Of a DNA stretch of 64,000 nucleotides, positions 8,787 through 16,912 are shown piece after piece. Origin of the DNA: Actinokineospora bangkokensis (GTDB lineage Bacteria > Actinomycetota > Actinomycetes > Mycobacteriales > Pseudonocardiaceae); the NCBI RefSeq assembly GCF_001940455.1, contig NZ_MKQR01000009.1:689384-753383 (forward strand), read 5' to 3'. Every line of letters begins with the position of its first letter. Within the stretch, counting starts at the first letter, position 1. The notes beneath the pieces are model-generated. The model made no database searches. It had not been told where the DNA came from and saw only the letters and a program-made list of their open reading frames with translations. The position numbers and the translations under genes were made by a program.

Positions 8787-11500
8787 CCACCGTGCCCGCC
8801 GAACGCGACGCCGAAGCGGCCGCCCTGCGCGCCGCGCTGCGCGCCGCCCACGCGGGCACCGGCTCCCTCACCCTGGTCACCGGCCCCCTCGGCGCGGGCA
8901 AGTCCGCCCTGCTCGACCTCGCCGCCGACCTCGCCGACCACGACGGCGCCGACCTGCTCACCACCGCCGCCACCCCCACTGACCGCACCACCGCGCTCAC
9001 CACCGCCCGCCGCCTCCTCGGCCACCCCCACCACCCGGACCACCGGCCGACCGGCCACACCCCCGACCTCGCCGACCGCGCCACCGGCGACCGCCCCGTC
9101 GTCGTCCTCGTCGACGACCTGCAATGGGCCGACCGCCCCTCCCTCGGCTGGCTGCGCCGCAGCACCGGCCACCGCCTCACCACCCTCCCCCTGGCCCTGG
9201 TCTGCGCCATCCGCGACGGCGACCCCGGCACCACCGACCCCGCCCTGCGCGACCTCACCGCCACCGCCACCACCCGACTGCGCCCCGCCCCCCTCAGCGA
9301 ACCCGCCGTCGCCCGCCTCCTCGGCGTCCACGGCGACCTCGCCACCGCCTGCCACCACGCCACCGCGGGCAACCCCCTGCTCGTGCGCGCCCTCGCCCAC
9401 GACCTCGCCCTGCACGGCACCCCCACCGACCCCCACCACCTCACCCACGGCCTCGCGGGCCGCAGCTGGTGGCTGCGCGAACGCGTCGCGGGCGCCCTGG
9501 CCACCCTCCCCGAGCACATGACCGCCTGCGTCCGCGCCCTCGCCGCCCTCGGCGACGACGCCACCACCGACCTGCTCGGCGAACTCACCACCACCGACCC
9601 CGTCGCCACCACCGACACCCTCCACCAGCTCACCCGCCTCGGCCTGCTCGCCCCCGGCGACCCACCCCGCTTCACCGCCCCCCTCCTGCGCGCCGTCGTC
9701 GACGAACTCATGAGCGCCGACGACCACACCCGCTACCGCCTGCGCGCCGCCCACGCCCTGCACGACGCGGGCAGCCCACCCACCACCGTCGCCGAACACC
9801 TGCTCGCCACCACCCCCGACACCGACCCACCGTGGACAGCGGGGGAGCTGCGCGCCGCCGCCGACACCGCCCTGCACCACGGCCACCCCCACCACGCCAC
9901 CCGCTACCTGCGCCGCGCCCTGCACGCCGCCACCACCCCCACCGACCGCGCCCGCGCCCTGGTCGACCTCGCCGCCGCCGAAACCCGCCACGACACCACC
10001 GCCGCCCACCGCCACCTCGCCCAAGCCCTCCCCGGCCTGCGCACCTGGCGCGACCGCGCCGAAGCACTCGCCCTGCTCCCGCTCACCGGCCTGCCCACCA
10101 CCCCCGGCTCCCGCGCCGCCACCACCCTCACCGCCACCCACACCACCGCGACCACCACCGGCACCACCCGCACCGACCCCGCCCGCCGCGTCGAGGCCCG
10201 CCACTGGATCACCACCTCCGAGGACCCGACCACCACCACCGCCGCCCGCACCCGCCTCGACACCCTCGGCCCCGAACCCCCCGCCACCACCACCGCCGAC
10301 CGCGAACTGCTCACCGCCCTGCTCCACCGCTCCACCCTCGCCGCCCTGCACCCCGCCCCCACCCTCGCCACCCACGCCGAACGCGTCCTGCACCACGAAC
10401 CCACCCAACGCCGCGACCCCACCGGCACCACCACCCTCGCCCTCACCACCCTGCTCGCCGCAGGGGCCCCCACCCCCGCGACCACCTGGCTCGACAGCGC
10501 CCTGCGCACCACCGACCACGATCACACCACCCCCACCGACCGCGCCGCCCTGCTCTGCCACCACGCCGCCGCCCTCGCCCAAGCAGGCATGCACACCCCC
10601 GCCCGCGCCGCCGCCTGGCACGCCCTCGACCTCGCCCCCGACGGCCTGCGCACCCTCTCCGCGTTCCCCCTCGCCGCACTCGCCCCGGTCGCCATCACCA
10701 CCCACGACCACCGCCTCGCCACCCACGTCCTCACCCTCTGCACCCACCACACCGACCACACCGCGGGCCTGCACCTGCGCGCCACCACCCTCATGCTGCG
10801 CGCCACCACCGCCGCCCGCACCGACCCCCGCACCGCCCTGGAACACCTCACCACCTGCGGCGCCCTGCTCACCGCCGCGGGCTGGGACAACCCCGTCCTG
10901 TTCCCCTGGCGCCCCTGGGCCGCCCGCCAGCACCACGCCCTCGGCGACCCCGGCTCCGCCCGCGCCCTCGCCGACGACGACCTCGACCGCGCCCGCCACT
11001 GGGCCGCCCCCACCGCCCTCGGCCGCGCCCTGCGCGTCCGCGCCGCCCTCGCACCCCCCACCGAGGCCACCGACCTGCTCGACGAGGCCATCACCACCCT
11101 GCGCCCCGCCCACGACCCCCTCGGCCTGGCCCTCGCCCTGCTCGACCGCGCCAGGGCAGCGGGGGAGGGGCCCACCACCGGCGACCACACCCGCGAAGCC
11201 CTCACCCTCGCCCAGGCCTGCGGCGCCGACTGGCTCGCCGCCCGCGCCCGCCGCCTCGGCGCCCCCGCCGACCACCCCCCACCCCGCCCCGCCACCGCGC
11301 TCAGCGACACCGAGCGACGAGTGGCCGAATTCGCCGTGAACGGCCTGTCCAACGAACGCATCGCCGCAGAACTAGGTGTTTCCCGGAGAACGGTGGAAAA
11401 GCACTTGACCAGCTGTTACCGCAAACTCGGCGTATCCCGGCGCACGGAACTGGTTTCAGCACCGGGGCTGGGTGAGCCAGGACACCCCGACGGTCGGTGA
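8783..11500 (+). CDS. LuxR-family LAL regulator 3
   Basis: 905 residues with an intact Walker A GPLGAGKS near residues 34-41 and Walker B VVVLVDDLQWAD near 109-120. Long Ala/Thr/His-rich helical repeats follow, then a C-terminal LuxR HTH (LSDTERRVAEFAVNGLSN, then RRTVEKHLTSCYRKLGV). The ATG at 8783 overlaps the stop of the previous LAL gene as ATGA. The last 150 bases, encoding the HTH, are visibly less C-biased than the rest of the gene. Three tandem LAL paralogues suggest local duplication, yet their N-terminal halves are well diverged. Confidence 0.88.
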   Translation: MTTVPAERDAEAAALRAALRAAHAGTGSLTLVTGPLGAGKSALLDLAADLADHDGADLLTTAATPTDRTTALTTARRLLGHPHHPDHRPTGHTPDLADRATGDRPVVVLVDDLQWADRPSLGWLRRSTGHRLTTLPLALVCAIRDGDPGTTDPALRDLTATATTRLRPAPLSEPAVARLLGVHGDLATACHHATAGNPLLVRALAHDLALHGTPTDPHHLTHGLAGRSWWLRERVAGALATLPEHMTACVRALAALGDDATTDLLGELTTTDPVATTDTLHQLTRLGLLAPGDPPRFTAPLLRAVVDELMSADDHTRYRLRAAHALHDAGSPPTTVAEHLLATTPDTDPPWTAGELRAAADTALHHGHPHHATRYLRRALHAATTPTDRARALVDLAAAETRHDTTAAHRHLAQALPGLRTWRDRAEALALLPLTGLPTTPGSRAATTLTATHTTATTTGTTRTDPARRVEARHWITTSEDPTTTTAARTRLDTLGPEPPATTTADRELLTALLHRSTLAALHPAPTLATHAERVLHHEPTQRRDPTGTTTLALTTLLAAGAPTPATTWLDSALRTTDHDHTTPTDRAALLCHHAAALAQAGMHTPARAAAWHALDLAPDGLRTLSAFPLAALAPVAITTHDHRLATHVLTLCTHHTDHTAGLHLRATTLMLRATTAARTDPRTALEHLTTCGALLTAAGWDNPVLFPWRPWAARQHHALGDPGSARALADDDLDRARHWAAPTALGRALRVRAALAPPTEATDLLDEAITTLRPAHDPLGLALALLDRARAAGEGPTTGDHTREALTLAQACGADWLAARARRLGAPADHPPPRPATALSDTERRVAEFAVNGLSNERIAAELGVSRRTVEKHLTSCYRKLGVSRRTELVSAPGLGEPGHPDGR

Positions 11501-11892
11501 CCACCGATGTCCACACCAGACACCCGAGTTCCCGCGAACGGACCCCCGCCCGTCGCAGCCCGTGACCACCCCGCCCCCAACCCTGCGGCCACACCGCCCC
11601 CGCACCACCGATCCACCGGCATCACCGCAGGCAAACCCCCCTTTCCGCCGCCCACCGGTACGGGTACCGAAGCCCGCCCCACCGCACTCCGCACCTCGAC
11701 CGCACCTACCCCAGTGTTAGGCACCGCCCCCCGGAATTCGTTGACCACAAAAAGGCAAATGACTACGTTCAGTTCAGTTGGTTCGTTATTGACCCACCTT
11801 CCCGGGCCGGCGAAGTCCCCAGGGAGGACCAGTCCACGCCTGGTGCGGACACCACGCGGCCACAAGCGAAGCGAGTGGGGGAGGCATTCTTC
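11501..11892. other. Intergenic leader region upstream of PAS-LuxR gene
   Basis: 392 bases without a convincing gene. Short Pro-rich frames here look like composition artefacts. The first 200 bases are C-rich. An AT-rich island at about 11715-11790 holds a good promoter, listed separately, leaving a leader of roughly 115 bases before the next start. Confidence 0.6.
11741..11769 (+). promoter_or_regulatory. Housekeeping-type promoter for the PAS-LuxR gene
   Basis: A -35 box TTGACC at 11741-11746 and a -10 box TACGTT at 11764-11769 are separated by exactly 17 bases, matching the actinomycete principal-sigma pattern. It lies in an AT-rich island in otherwise GC-rich DNA. Transcription would start near 11776, some 115 bases before the ATG at 11893. 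Confidence 0.6.
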
Positions 11893-12618
11893 ATGAGTGC
11901 GGTCATGGACACGACTTCCGCGCAGATCGAACGCCACAACGTCGAACGCCACAGCACCGAACGCCACACACCGGACCGGCCCGGCACCGAGCGCAAACCC
12001 GGCCACGAACGCAGGCCCACCGCCGACATGGCCGACGTCTGCATCGCCAACCTCGACCGCGACCTGCGCGTCATCGAGGCCAACGGCGGCTTCCTCTACC
12101 AGTTCGGCCGCAGCGCCGCCGAGGTCTGCGGCCGCGACTTCCGCGACCTGGTCCACCCCAGCGTCGAACAGGTCGTCGTCCAGCAGCTCACCCGGCTCGG
12201 CGAGAACCGCCACGACCGCTTCTCCGCCCGCCTGGTCGGCCTGCGCCCCGACGACGGCGTCTTCTTCGGCGACCTCACCGGCATGGCCGTGCGCGCCGAC
12301 AACGGCCAGGTCAGCAAGATCGTCCTGCTCATGCGCCCCGACCGCGGCGGCGAACCCCAACGCCAGAGCACCACCCGCAGGCGCCCCCTCAGCGAGATCG
12401 ACGCCCGCGTCCTCGAAGGCATCGCCGCGGGCAACACCACCGTCCAACTCGCCGCCAAGCTCTTCCTCAGCCGCCAGGGCATCGAGTACCACGTCGCCGC
12501 GATGCTCCGCACCTTCAAGTCCCCCAACCGCTCCGCACTGGTCGCCAAGGCCTACTCCGAAGGCATCCTGCGCATCGGCCACTGGCCCCCGCAGGTCACC
12601 ACCGACCACGTCGCCTGA
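11893..12618 (+). CDS. PAS-LuxR pathway regulator (PimM family)
   Basis: 241 residues. A polar, His/Glu/Arg-rich N-terminus of about 45 residues precedes a PAS domain (DVCIANLDRDLRVIEANGGF through VLLMRP, about residues 48-150). A C-terminal LuxR HTH follows (LSEIDARVLEGIAAGNTTVQ, then SRQGIEYHVAAML) and the tail GHWPPQV. Order and wording match PimM/AmphRIV/NysRIV, activators of polyene macrolide genes. The ATG at 11893 is preceded by a GGGGGAGG ribosome site. It has its own promoter and a hairpin after its stop, so it is monocistronic. With LAL genes alongside it resembles the regulatory set of macrolide clusters; the product is unknown. Confidence 0.85.
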   Translation: MSAVMDTTSAQIERHNVERHSTERHTPDRPGTERKPGHERRPTADMADVCIANLDRDLRVIEANGGFLYQFGRSAAEVCGRDFRDLVHPSVEQVVVQQLTRLGENRHDRFSARLVGLRPDDGVFFGDLTGMAVRADNGQVSKIVLLMRPDRGGEPQRQSTTRRRPLSEIDARVLEGIAAGNTTVQLAAKLFLSRQGIEYHVAAMLRTFKSPNRSALVAKAYSEGILRIGHWPPQVTTDHVA

Positions 12619-12639
12619 CACCCACAACCCCACACACCA

Positions 12640-12670
12640 CACCCCCGGGCCCCACGCGGACCCGGGGGTG
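12640..12670 (+). terminator. Hairpin terminator after PAS-LuxR gene
   Basis: A perfect 10-bp stem, CACCCCCGGG at 12640-12649 and CCCGGGGGTG at 12661-12670, with an 11-base loop, 22 bases after the stop. No U-tract, as is common for actinomycete terminators. Confidence 0.6.
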
Positions 12671-12735
12671 CCCGTGCGCCCGGAAACCGCCTACCGTGAC
12701 CACACCACACCCAGCGCACCCCCAGGACGGACACC

Positions 12736-13137
12736 ATGCCCACCGGGCTCACCAAGGACGCCGGCTGGCAGATCGGCGTCTCCCGCACCCTGCCCCACCC
12801 CCTCCCCGCCGTCTGGGACCTGCTCACCAGCCCCCACGGCCTCGCCACCTGGGTCGGCCCCGGCACCACCCTGCCCCCCAACCCCACCCGCACCACCCGG
12901 TACACCACCGACGGCGACACCGGGGGAGAGGTCCGCGGCTACCGCCACCACGACCGCATCCGCCTCACCCACGGCACCACCACCATCCAGACCACCGTCC
13001 GCGCCACCCCCACCGGCACCACCCTGCGCTTCCACCAGGAACACCTCACCGACGCCGACCACCGCGAACGCCAACGCACCCACTGGCAGCACGTCATCGA
13101 CCGCCTCGCCACCGCCCTGGACAACCCCCCGACCTGA
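12736..13137 (+). CDS. SRPBCC/START-fold (AHSA1-like) protein
   Basis: 133 residues with the typical polyketide cyclase/dehydrase-like small-ligand fold. It opens with VSRTLPHPLPAVWDLLTSP and GLATWVGPG, has alternating strands, and ends in a long helix (HWQHVIDRLATAL). Length and layout fit AHSA1/SRPBCC proteins, which bind hydrophobic ligands or activate Hsp90 in eukaryotes. The function here cannot be told. The ATG follows GGACGGACACC and the gene is monocistronic. Confidence 0.75.
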   Translation: MPTGLTKDAGWQIGVSRTLPHPLPAVWDLLTSPHGLATWVGPGTTLPPNPTRTTRYTTDGDTGGEVRGYRHHDRIRLTHGTTTIQTTVRATPTGTTLRFHQEHLTDADHRERQRTHWQHVIDRLATALDNPPT

Positions 13138-13196
13138 CCCGCCCACACCAACCCCGCAGAACACCCCACCCTGAACACAGCCGCGCCAGCCGCCAC

Positions 13197-13697
13197 CTAC
13201 CCCCGCCGGAACCACCGACGCCGCCGCGCCCCAAACCCCACAGACTCAGCCCCCACCACCCGAGACCGCTCCCGAGCCGCCTCCTCCTCAGCCCGCACCC
13301 GTTCCCGCGCCACCACCCACCCCGCCAACGCCTCCTCCTCATCCACGAACCGCACCACCACCGGACCCGTCCCCGTCCGCATCCACTGGTCGATGCGCTC
13401 GTTCAACTCCCGCACCACCGCCCGCGCCTCCGACTCCACCCGCACCCCCGCCAACCGCTCGGGCAACAACTCCACCTCCCGCCGCAACCGCAACTGCGGC
13501 GGCAACATCTCCCGCCGCGCCTCACCACCCTCCCGCCGCACCAGGTTCGCCAACCAATCCCCGGAATCCCGCGGCAACGGCTTGCCCGAACCAGCCAACC
13601 CGTCGAACTCCCCGCGCTCGCGCGCCTCCCGGATCTGGCTGTCCACCCACGTCTCGAAATCCATGTGCCCCGGCTTGCGCCGCACCACACCAACCAC
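13197..13697 (-). CDS. DUF1992 (DnaJ-C28-like) protein
   Basis: About 166 residues. The N-terminal half carries the DUF1992 signature: FETWVDSQIREARERGEFDG, then GSGKPLPRD, and later LRLRREVELLPERL. The C-terminal third is charged and Arg/Glu-rich and probably helical. The family is widespread in actinomycetes and of unknown role. The start is uncertain: GTG at 13697 is used, but the ATG beginning MDFETWVD is a close alternative. Confidence 0.8.
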   Translation of the reverse strand: MVGVVRRKPGHMDFETWVDSQIREARERGEFDGLAGSGKPLPRDSGDWLANLVRREGGEARREMLPPQLRLRREVELLPERLAGVRVESEARAVVRELNERIDQWMRTGTGPVVVRFVDEEEALAGWVVARERVRAEEEAARERSRVVGAESVGFGARRRRWFRRG

Positions 13698-13740
13698 CTC
13701 CCACCACCGATGCTACCCACCCACCACCCCCCGAACCCGC

Positions 13741-14676
13741 CTAGCGCAACGCACCCAGCGGACCCCACTCCGCCAACCCCAACCCCGACTCGAACCGCCG
13801 CTCCACACCCGACACCGGGTCCCGGAACTCCAACACCCGCGCCAACAACTGCAACGGCCGCGAGAAGTCGTCCAACGCCTGCTCCCGCAACACCGGGTAG
13901 AAGTCGTCGTTCACGATCGGCACCCCCAACGACGCCATGTGCAACCTCAACTGGTGCGTCCGCCCCGTCGCAGGCGTCAACCGGTACAACCCCCGACCAC
14001 CCCGCACACCCACCAACTCCACCCGCGACTCCGCGTTCGGCTCACCCGCCACCTCCGCCGCCTGGATCACCCCCCGCTCCTTCTCGATCCGCGACCGCAC
14101 CACCCGCGGCAGCACCAACCCACCGTCCACCGGCGCCACCGCCGCGTACTCCTTGAACACCCGCCGATCCCGGAACAACGTCTGGTACCTGCCCCGCAGC
14201 TCCCGCCGCACCACGAACAGCAACAACCCCGCCGTCACCCGGTCCAACCGGTGCGCAGGCGACAACTCCGGGATCCCCAACTGCCGCCGCACCCGCACCA
14301 ATGCCGTCTCCACCACGTGCCTGCCCCGCGGGATCGACGCCAGGAAGTGCGGCTTGTCCACCACCACGACCTCGTCGTCCTGGTGCACCACCGACACCTC
14401 GAACGGCACCGGCACCTCCACCGGCAGGTCCCGGTGGAACCACACGAACAACCCCGGCACGAACGGGTCAGCGGGGGAGACCGGCCCCTCCTGCGTCACC
14501 ACCCGCCCCTCCACCAGCATCTGATCGATCCGCCCCGGGTCCACCCGCGGCAACCGCTCCACCAGGTGGTCCCGCACCGTCGCCCACGACCCCTCATCGG
14601 GCAACCGCAACCGCGCAGCGTCCAACCCGTGCCGCTGGGGGAGAGGTGACCTGAGCTTGCGACGACCCACCCCCAC
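13741..14676 (-). CDS. RluA-family RNA pseudouridine synthase
   Basis: 311 residues. The catalytic Asp lies in the family signature HRLDRVTAGLLLF, followed by the KEYAAVAPV strand and a C-terminal RLTPATGRTHQLRLHM motif. It isomerises specific uridines in rRNA or tRNA. The N-terminal region lacks a full S4 domain but has an RNA-contacting stretch (VDPGRIDQMLVEGRVV). Actinomycete proteins of this type act on rRNA, though the target position cannot be read from sequence. The gene lies 7 bases upstream of nothing convincing and ends 43 bases before the DUF1992 start. Confidence 0.88.
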   Translation of the reverse strand: MGVGRRKLRSPLPQRHGLDAARLRLPDEGSWATVRDHLVERLPRVDPGRIDQMLVEGRVVTQEGPVSPADPFVPGLFVWFHRDLPVEVPVPFEVSVVHQDDEVVVVDKPHFLASIPRGRHVVETALVRVRRQLGIPELSPAHRLDRVTAGLLLFVVRRELRGRYQTLFRDRRVFKEYAAVAPVDGGLVLPRVVRSRIEKERGVIQAAEVAGEPNAESRVELVGVRGGRGLYRLTPATGRTHQLRLHMASLGVPIVNDDFYPVLREQALDDFSRPLQLLARVLEFRDPVSGVERRFESGLGLAEWGPLGALR

Positions 14677-14706
14677 GAGGCTAGTGGCCCGCCCACCACC
14701 CGCCCC

Positions 14707-15699
14707 CTAGCCCCCGTCCTCTCCCTCGCCGTCCTCCTGGCCGCCCGCCAACCCCTCCAACACCCGGTAAGTCCGGTTCGACGCCGCCGCCGCCCGCCGC
14801 TCCCGCCCTGTCGCATCGATGTAGCCCTGCGAGGTGTTCAGGCTCGCGTGCCCCAGCAGCACCATGATCTCCACCGCGTTCGCCCCGTCCTCGGCCAACC
14901 GCGTCGCGAACGTGTGCCGCAACGCGTGCAGGTTCGCCCCCGCGGGCACCCGGTCGTGCAACCCCGCCTGCCGGAAGCACTGCTTCACCAGGTAGTCCAA
15001 CGCACCCCGCCCGATCCCCGCCCCGTCCGACCCCAGCACCAGCGGGTCCTCCGCCGACCACCGCGACGCCGGGAACCGCCGCTCGCACGAGGACAGGTAC
15101 GCCGCGATCACCCGCTCCAGCGGCGGCTCGATCGGGATCGACCGCTCCCGGTTCGCCTTGCCGTGCACGTACACCCGCCGCTCACCCGGGCGCCCCACCA
15201 CCGACGACCGCCTCAGCGCCCGGATCTCCGAGGCCCGCAACCCCGCCACCAACCCCAGCGCCAGCACCAGCAGGTCCCGCTCCGGCCACGGCACCCGCGC
15301 CCGCCGCGCCCCACCCGCGATCGCCGACAGCAGCTGCTCCGGCGTCGACTCGCCGCGCAGCGGCTTGGGGGAGAGGGGCCCCGGCCGCGGCCGCCCGATC
15401 GCGCCCATCGGGTTCCCACCAGCCAACCCGTCGGCCACGCAGAACTGGAAGAACTGGTTCCACGTCGACCACGCCCGCGCCACCGAGCTCTTCGCGTGCG
15501 TGTCCGCGAACGCCCCGAACGCCTCGCGCAGCACCTGGGCGCTGACCTGCTCCAGCTCGACGTCCTCGGTGCCCAGCGCGGCGACCAGGTGGGCGGTGAC
15601 CCCGGCCAGGTCCCGGCGGTAGGCGGCGGTGGTGTGCGGGGAGTCCTTGCGCGGCCGCCGGGCCACGAAGAACGCGTCCTGCGCGTCGATCAACCTCAC
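14707..15699 (-). CDS. Tyrosine site-specific recombinase, XerC/XerD type
   Basis: 330 residues. The N-terminal SAM-like core-binding domain (residues 1-110) is followed by a catalytic domain with all expected residues: Arg155 in AGLRASEI, Lys181 in HGKANRER, His258 and Arg261 in LHALRHTFATRL, His284 in LLGHASL and nucleophile Tyr293 in GYID. Length and wording are those of chromosomal Xer proteins rather than phage integrases. GTG at 15699 is the start. A dif-like site and a large palindrome lie 75-375 bases upstream, so this may be the enzyme acting on them. No phage or plasmid genes are nearby. Confidence 0.88.
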   Translation of the reverse strand: MRLIDAQDAFFVARRPRKDSPHTTAAYRRDLAGVTAHLVAALGTEDVELEQVSAQVLREAFGAFADTHAKSSVARAWSTWNQFFQFCVADGLAGGNPMGAIGRPRPGPLSPKPLRGESTPEQLLSAIAGGARRARVPWPERDLLVLALGLVAGLRASEIRALRRSSVVGRPGERRVYVHGKANRERSIPIEPPLERVIAAYLSSCERRFPASRWSAEDPLVLGSDGAGIGRGALDYLVKQCFRQAGLHDRVPAGANLHALRHTFATRLAEDGANAVEIMVLLGHASLNTSQGYIDATGRERRAAAASNRTYRVLEGLAGGQEDGEGEDGG

Positions 15700-15773
15700 C
15701 GCACCTGCATACCCGGGCCCACCGACAAGTTGATCACCGACCCGCCGCCCGGCCGGGTGGTTCTCGCACTGGC

Positions 15774-15805
15774 GTTCGATGCATAACCGCGATTATGCAT
15801 CGAAC
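15774..15805. promoter_or_regulatory. Perfect 13-bp inverted repeat with 6-bp centre
   Basis: GTTCGATGCATAA at 15774-15786 and its exact complement at 15793-15805 flank CCGCGA. The inner half-sites read ATAA-N6-TTAT, the same architecture as a XerC/XerD core site, but both outer arms are symmetric, unlike dif. It sits 75 bases upstream of the recombinase start. It could be a second Xer site or an operator for a dimeric regulator. Confidence 0.6.
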
Positions 15806-15814
15806 ACGTGTTCG
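15801..15814. promoter_or_regulatory. 14-bp perfect palindrome CGAACACGTGTTCG
   Basis: A perfect palindrome that shares CGAAC with the right arm of the 32-bp inverted repeat, giving an interlocked array of CGAAC/GTTCG half-sites over 15774-15814. It is AT-richer than the surroundings, as expected for protein-bound operators. Confidence 0.45.
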
Positions 15815-16046
15815 CCTGGATGGGGTCCGGTGGGCGAGTGTCGGGCTGTTCGGTCGACGTTCTGCCCGTCTCGCACACCCCGTGCCCGGCTCTCGCCGCC
15901 TCGGCGGGCGGCCGGTGTCCGATGCGCTCGAACGCTCGACGCGGACGACTCAAGGCTCCGGACGGCGCCGCGACGCGGCACCAGCGTCAAATCGTCACCG
16001 TGACGTTTGTCGGCGGCTCATCAGGTCGACGACCCCAGGTTGGCCG

Positions 16047-16074
16047 ATGTTCGATAATCGACATTATGTCAAGT
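16047..16074 (+). other. dif-like XerCD recombination site
   Basis: A 28-bp site with 11-6-11 layout: left arm ATGTTCGATAA, centre TCGACA, right arm TTATGTCAAGT. The right arm matches the Escherichia coli XerD-binding arm TTATGTTAAAT at 9 of 11 positions, and the left arm ends in the expected ATAA. It overlaps the stop codon of the aminotransferase gene and lies about 350 bases from a Xer-type recombinase gene. Confidence 0.65.
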
Positions 16075-16849
16075 AAGCGGTGAGGGGTGCCCAGGAGACC
16101 CTTCCCCACGCCCGCTCGAACGCCGCCACAGCGTCCGGCGGCACCGCGTACTCCACCGCGTCGATGGCGCCGATCGGCTGGCACGCGCACTGGGAGTTGA
16201 GGAAGAACGCCCCGCGGAACCCGTCCAGCTCGTCGACCCGCACGGCTCGGTGTCGCTGCGGCACGTCCAGGTTGTCGCGCACGAGCTGCTGGGTGACGCC
16301 GTCGAGCACCGGCCCCGCGGGCCAGGTGACCCCGTCGCCGTCCCAGAGCGCCAGGTTCCAGATCGACCCCTCCAGCACCACTCCCCCGTGGTCGACGAAG
16401 ATCAAGTCATCCACCCCGGCCGCGTGGGCCTGGTGGTGCGCCCGGAGCAACCCCATGGTGGCCAGGTGCTTCACCCACGGCAGTTCCCGCTCGTACCGCG
16501 CGGTCCGGGTCCGCAGCGGCGGTGCGGGGGTCATGTCCACGGGGTCGTCGACGACCACGAGCACGTCCGGTTCGTCCCGCTTGGGTGTGGCCATGATGAC
16601 CCGCAGCGACGCGTCGCCCCGGCCGTCGGCCGCCAGGGCCGCTTGCACCAGCCGGGTCACGTGCTCGTCCTCGTGGGCCCACCCGAACATCTCCCGCGAC
16701 GCTTCGCGGAGCCGCCTCAGGTGGTGCTGCCAGCCGGCGATCCTGTTCCCCCGGACCTGCGCGGCCGTGAAGTGCCCGTGTGGCAGCGGGATGAGGCGCG
16801 TGGCCGTCTCGACGTCGAGCGGCTGTCCGTTGACCTCGATGTGCCGCAT
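16064..16849 (-). CDS. Class IV aminotransferase family protein
   Basis: 261 residues of the branched-chain aminotransferase / 4-amino-4-deoxychorismate lyase fold. The likely PLP lysine is in PWVKHLATMG, followed by the family stretch AAGVDDLIFVDHGGVVLEGS and N in IWNLALWDG, then a C-terminal FFLNSQCACQPIGAID. The ATG at 16849 has GGGGGAG five bases upstream and is preferred over 16864. The substrate is unknown. Composition is less skewed than that of both neighbours, which may mean later arrival. Its stop codon lies inside the dif-like site. Confidence 0.82.
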   Translation of the reverse strand: MRHIEVNGQPLDVETATRLIPLPHGHFTAAQVRGNRIAGWQHHLRRLREASREMFGWAHEDEHVTRLVQAALAADGRGDASLRVIMATPKRDEPDVLVVVDDPVDMTPAPPLRTRTARYERELPWVKHLATMGLLRAHHQAHAAGVDDLIFVDHGGVVLEGSIWNLALWDGDGVTWPAGPVLDGVTQQLVRDNLDVPQRHRAVRVDELDGFRGAFFLNSQCACQPIGAIDAVEYAVPPDAVAAFERAWGRVSWAPLTAYLT

Positions 16850-16912
16850 CCCGCTCCCCCGCATGATTCGCTGTTCACCGAATCATGCCCGCTGCTCCCC
16901 CGCGGCGTCGCC

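Larger units (their letters stand above)
15700..16063. other. Non-coding region between recombinase and aminotransferase genes
   Basis: 364 bases with lower GC than the flanks. Short frames in all directions look random. It contains a 32-bp inverted repeat, an overlapping 14-bp palindrome and most of a dif-like site, each listed separately. It also marks the turning point of strand composition: the + strand is C-rich to the left and G-rich to the right. Confidence 0.7.

Noticed and set aside
11507..11896. A 129-codon Pro-rich frame before the PAS-LuxR gene
   Set aside because: It has no motif, and a good promoter lies within it; it reflects C-rich composition.
14707..15699. Recombinase as integrase of a genomic island or phage
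   Set aside because: No tRNA, phage, plasmid or transfer genes nearby, and the protein has Xer size and motif wording.
15795..16083. Short frames in the region between recombinase and aminotransferase
   Set aside because: Mutually overlapping in several frames, no ribosome sites, no family resemblance; the region looks regulatory.
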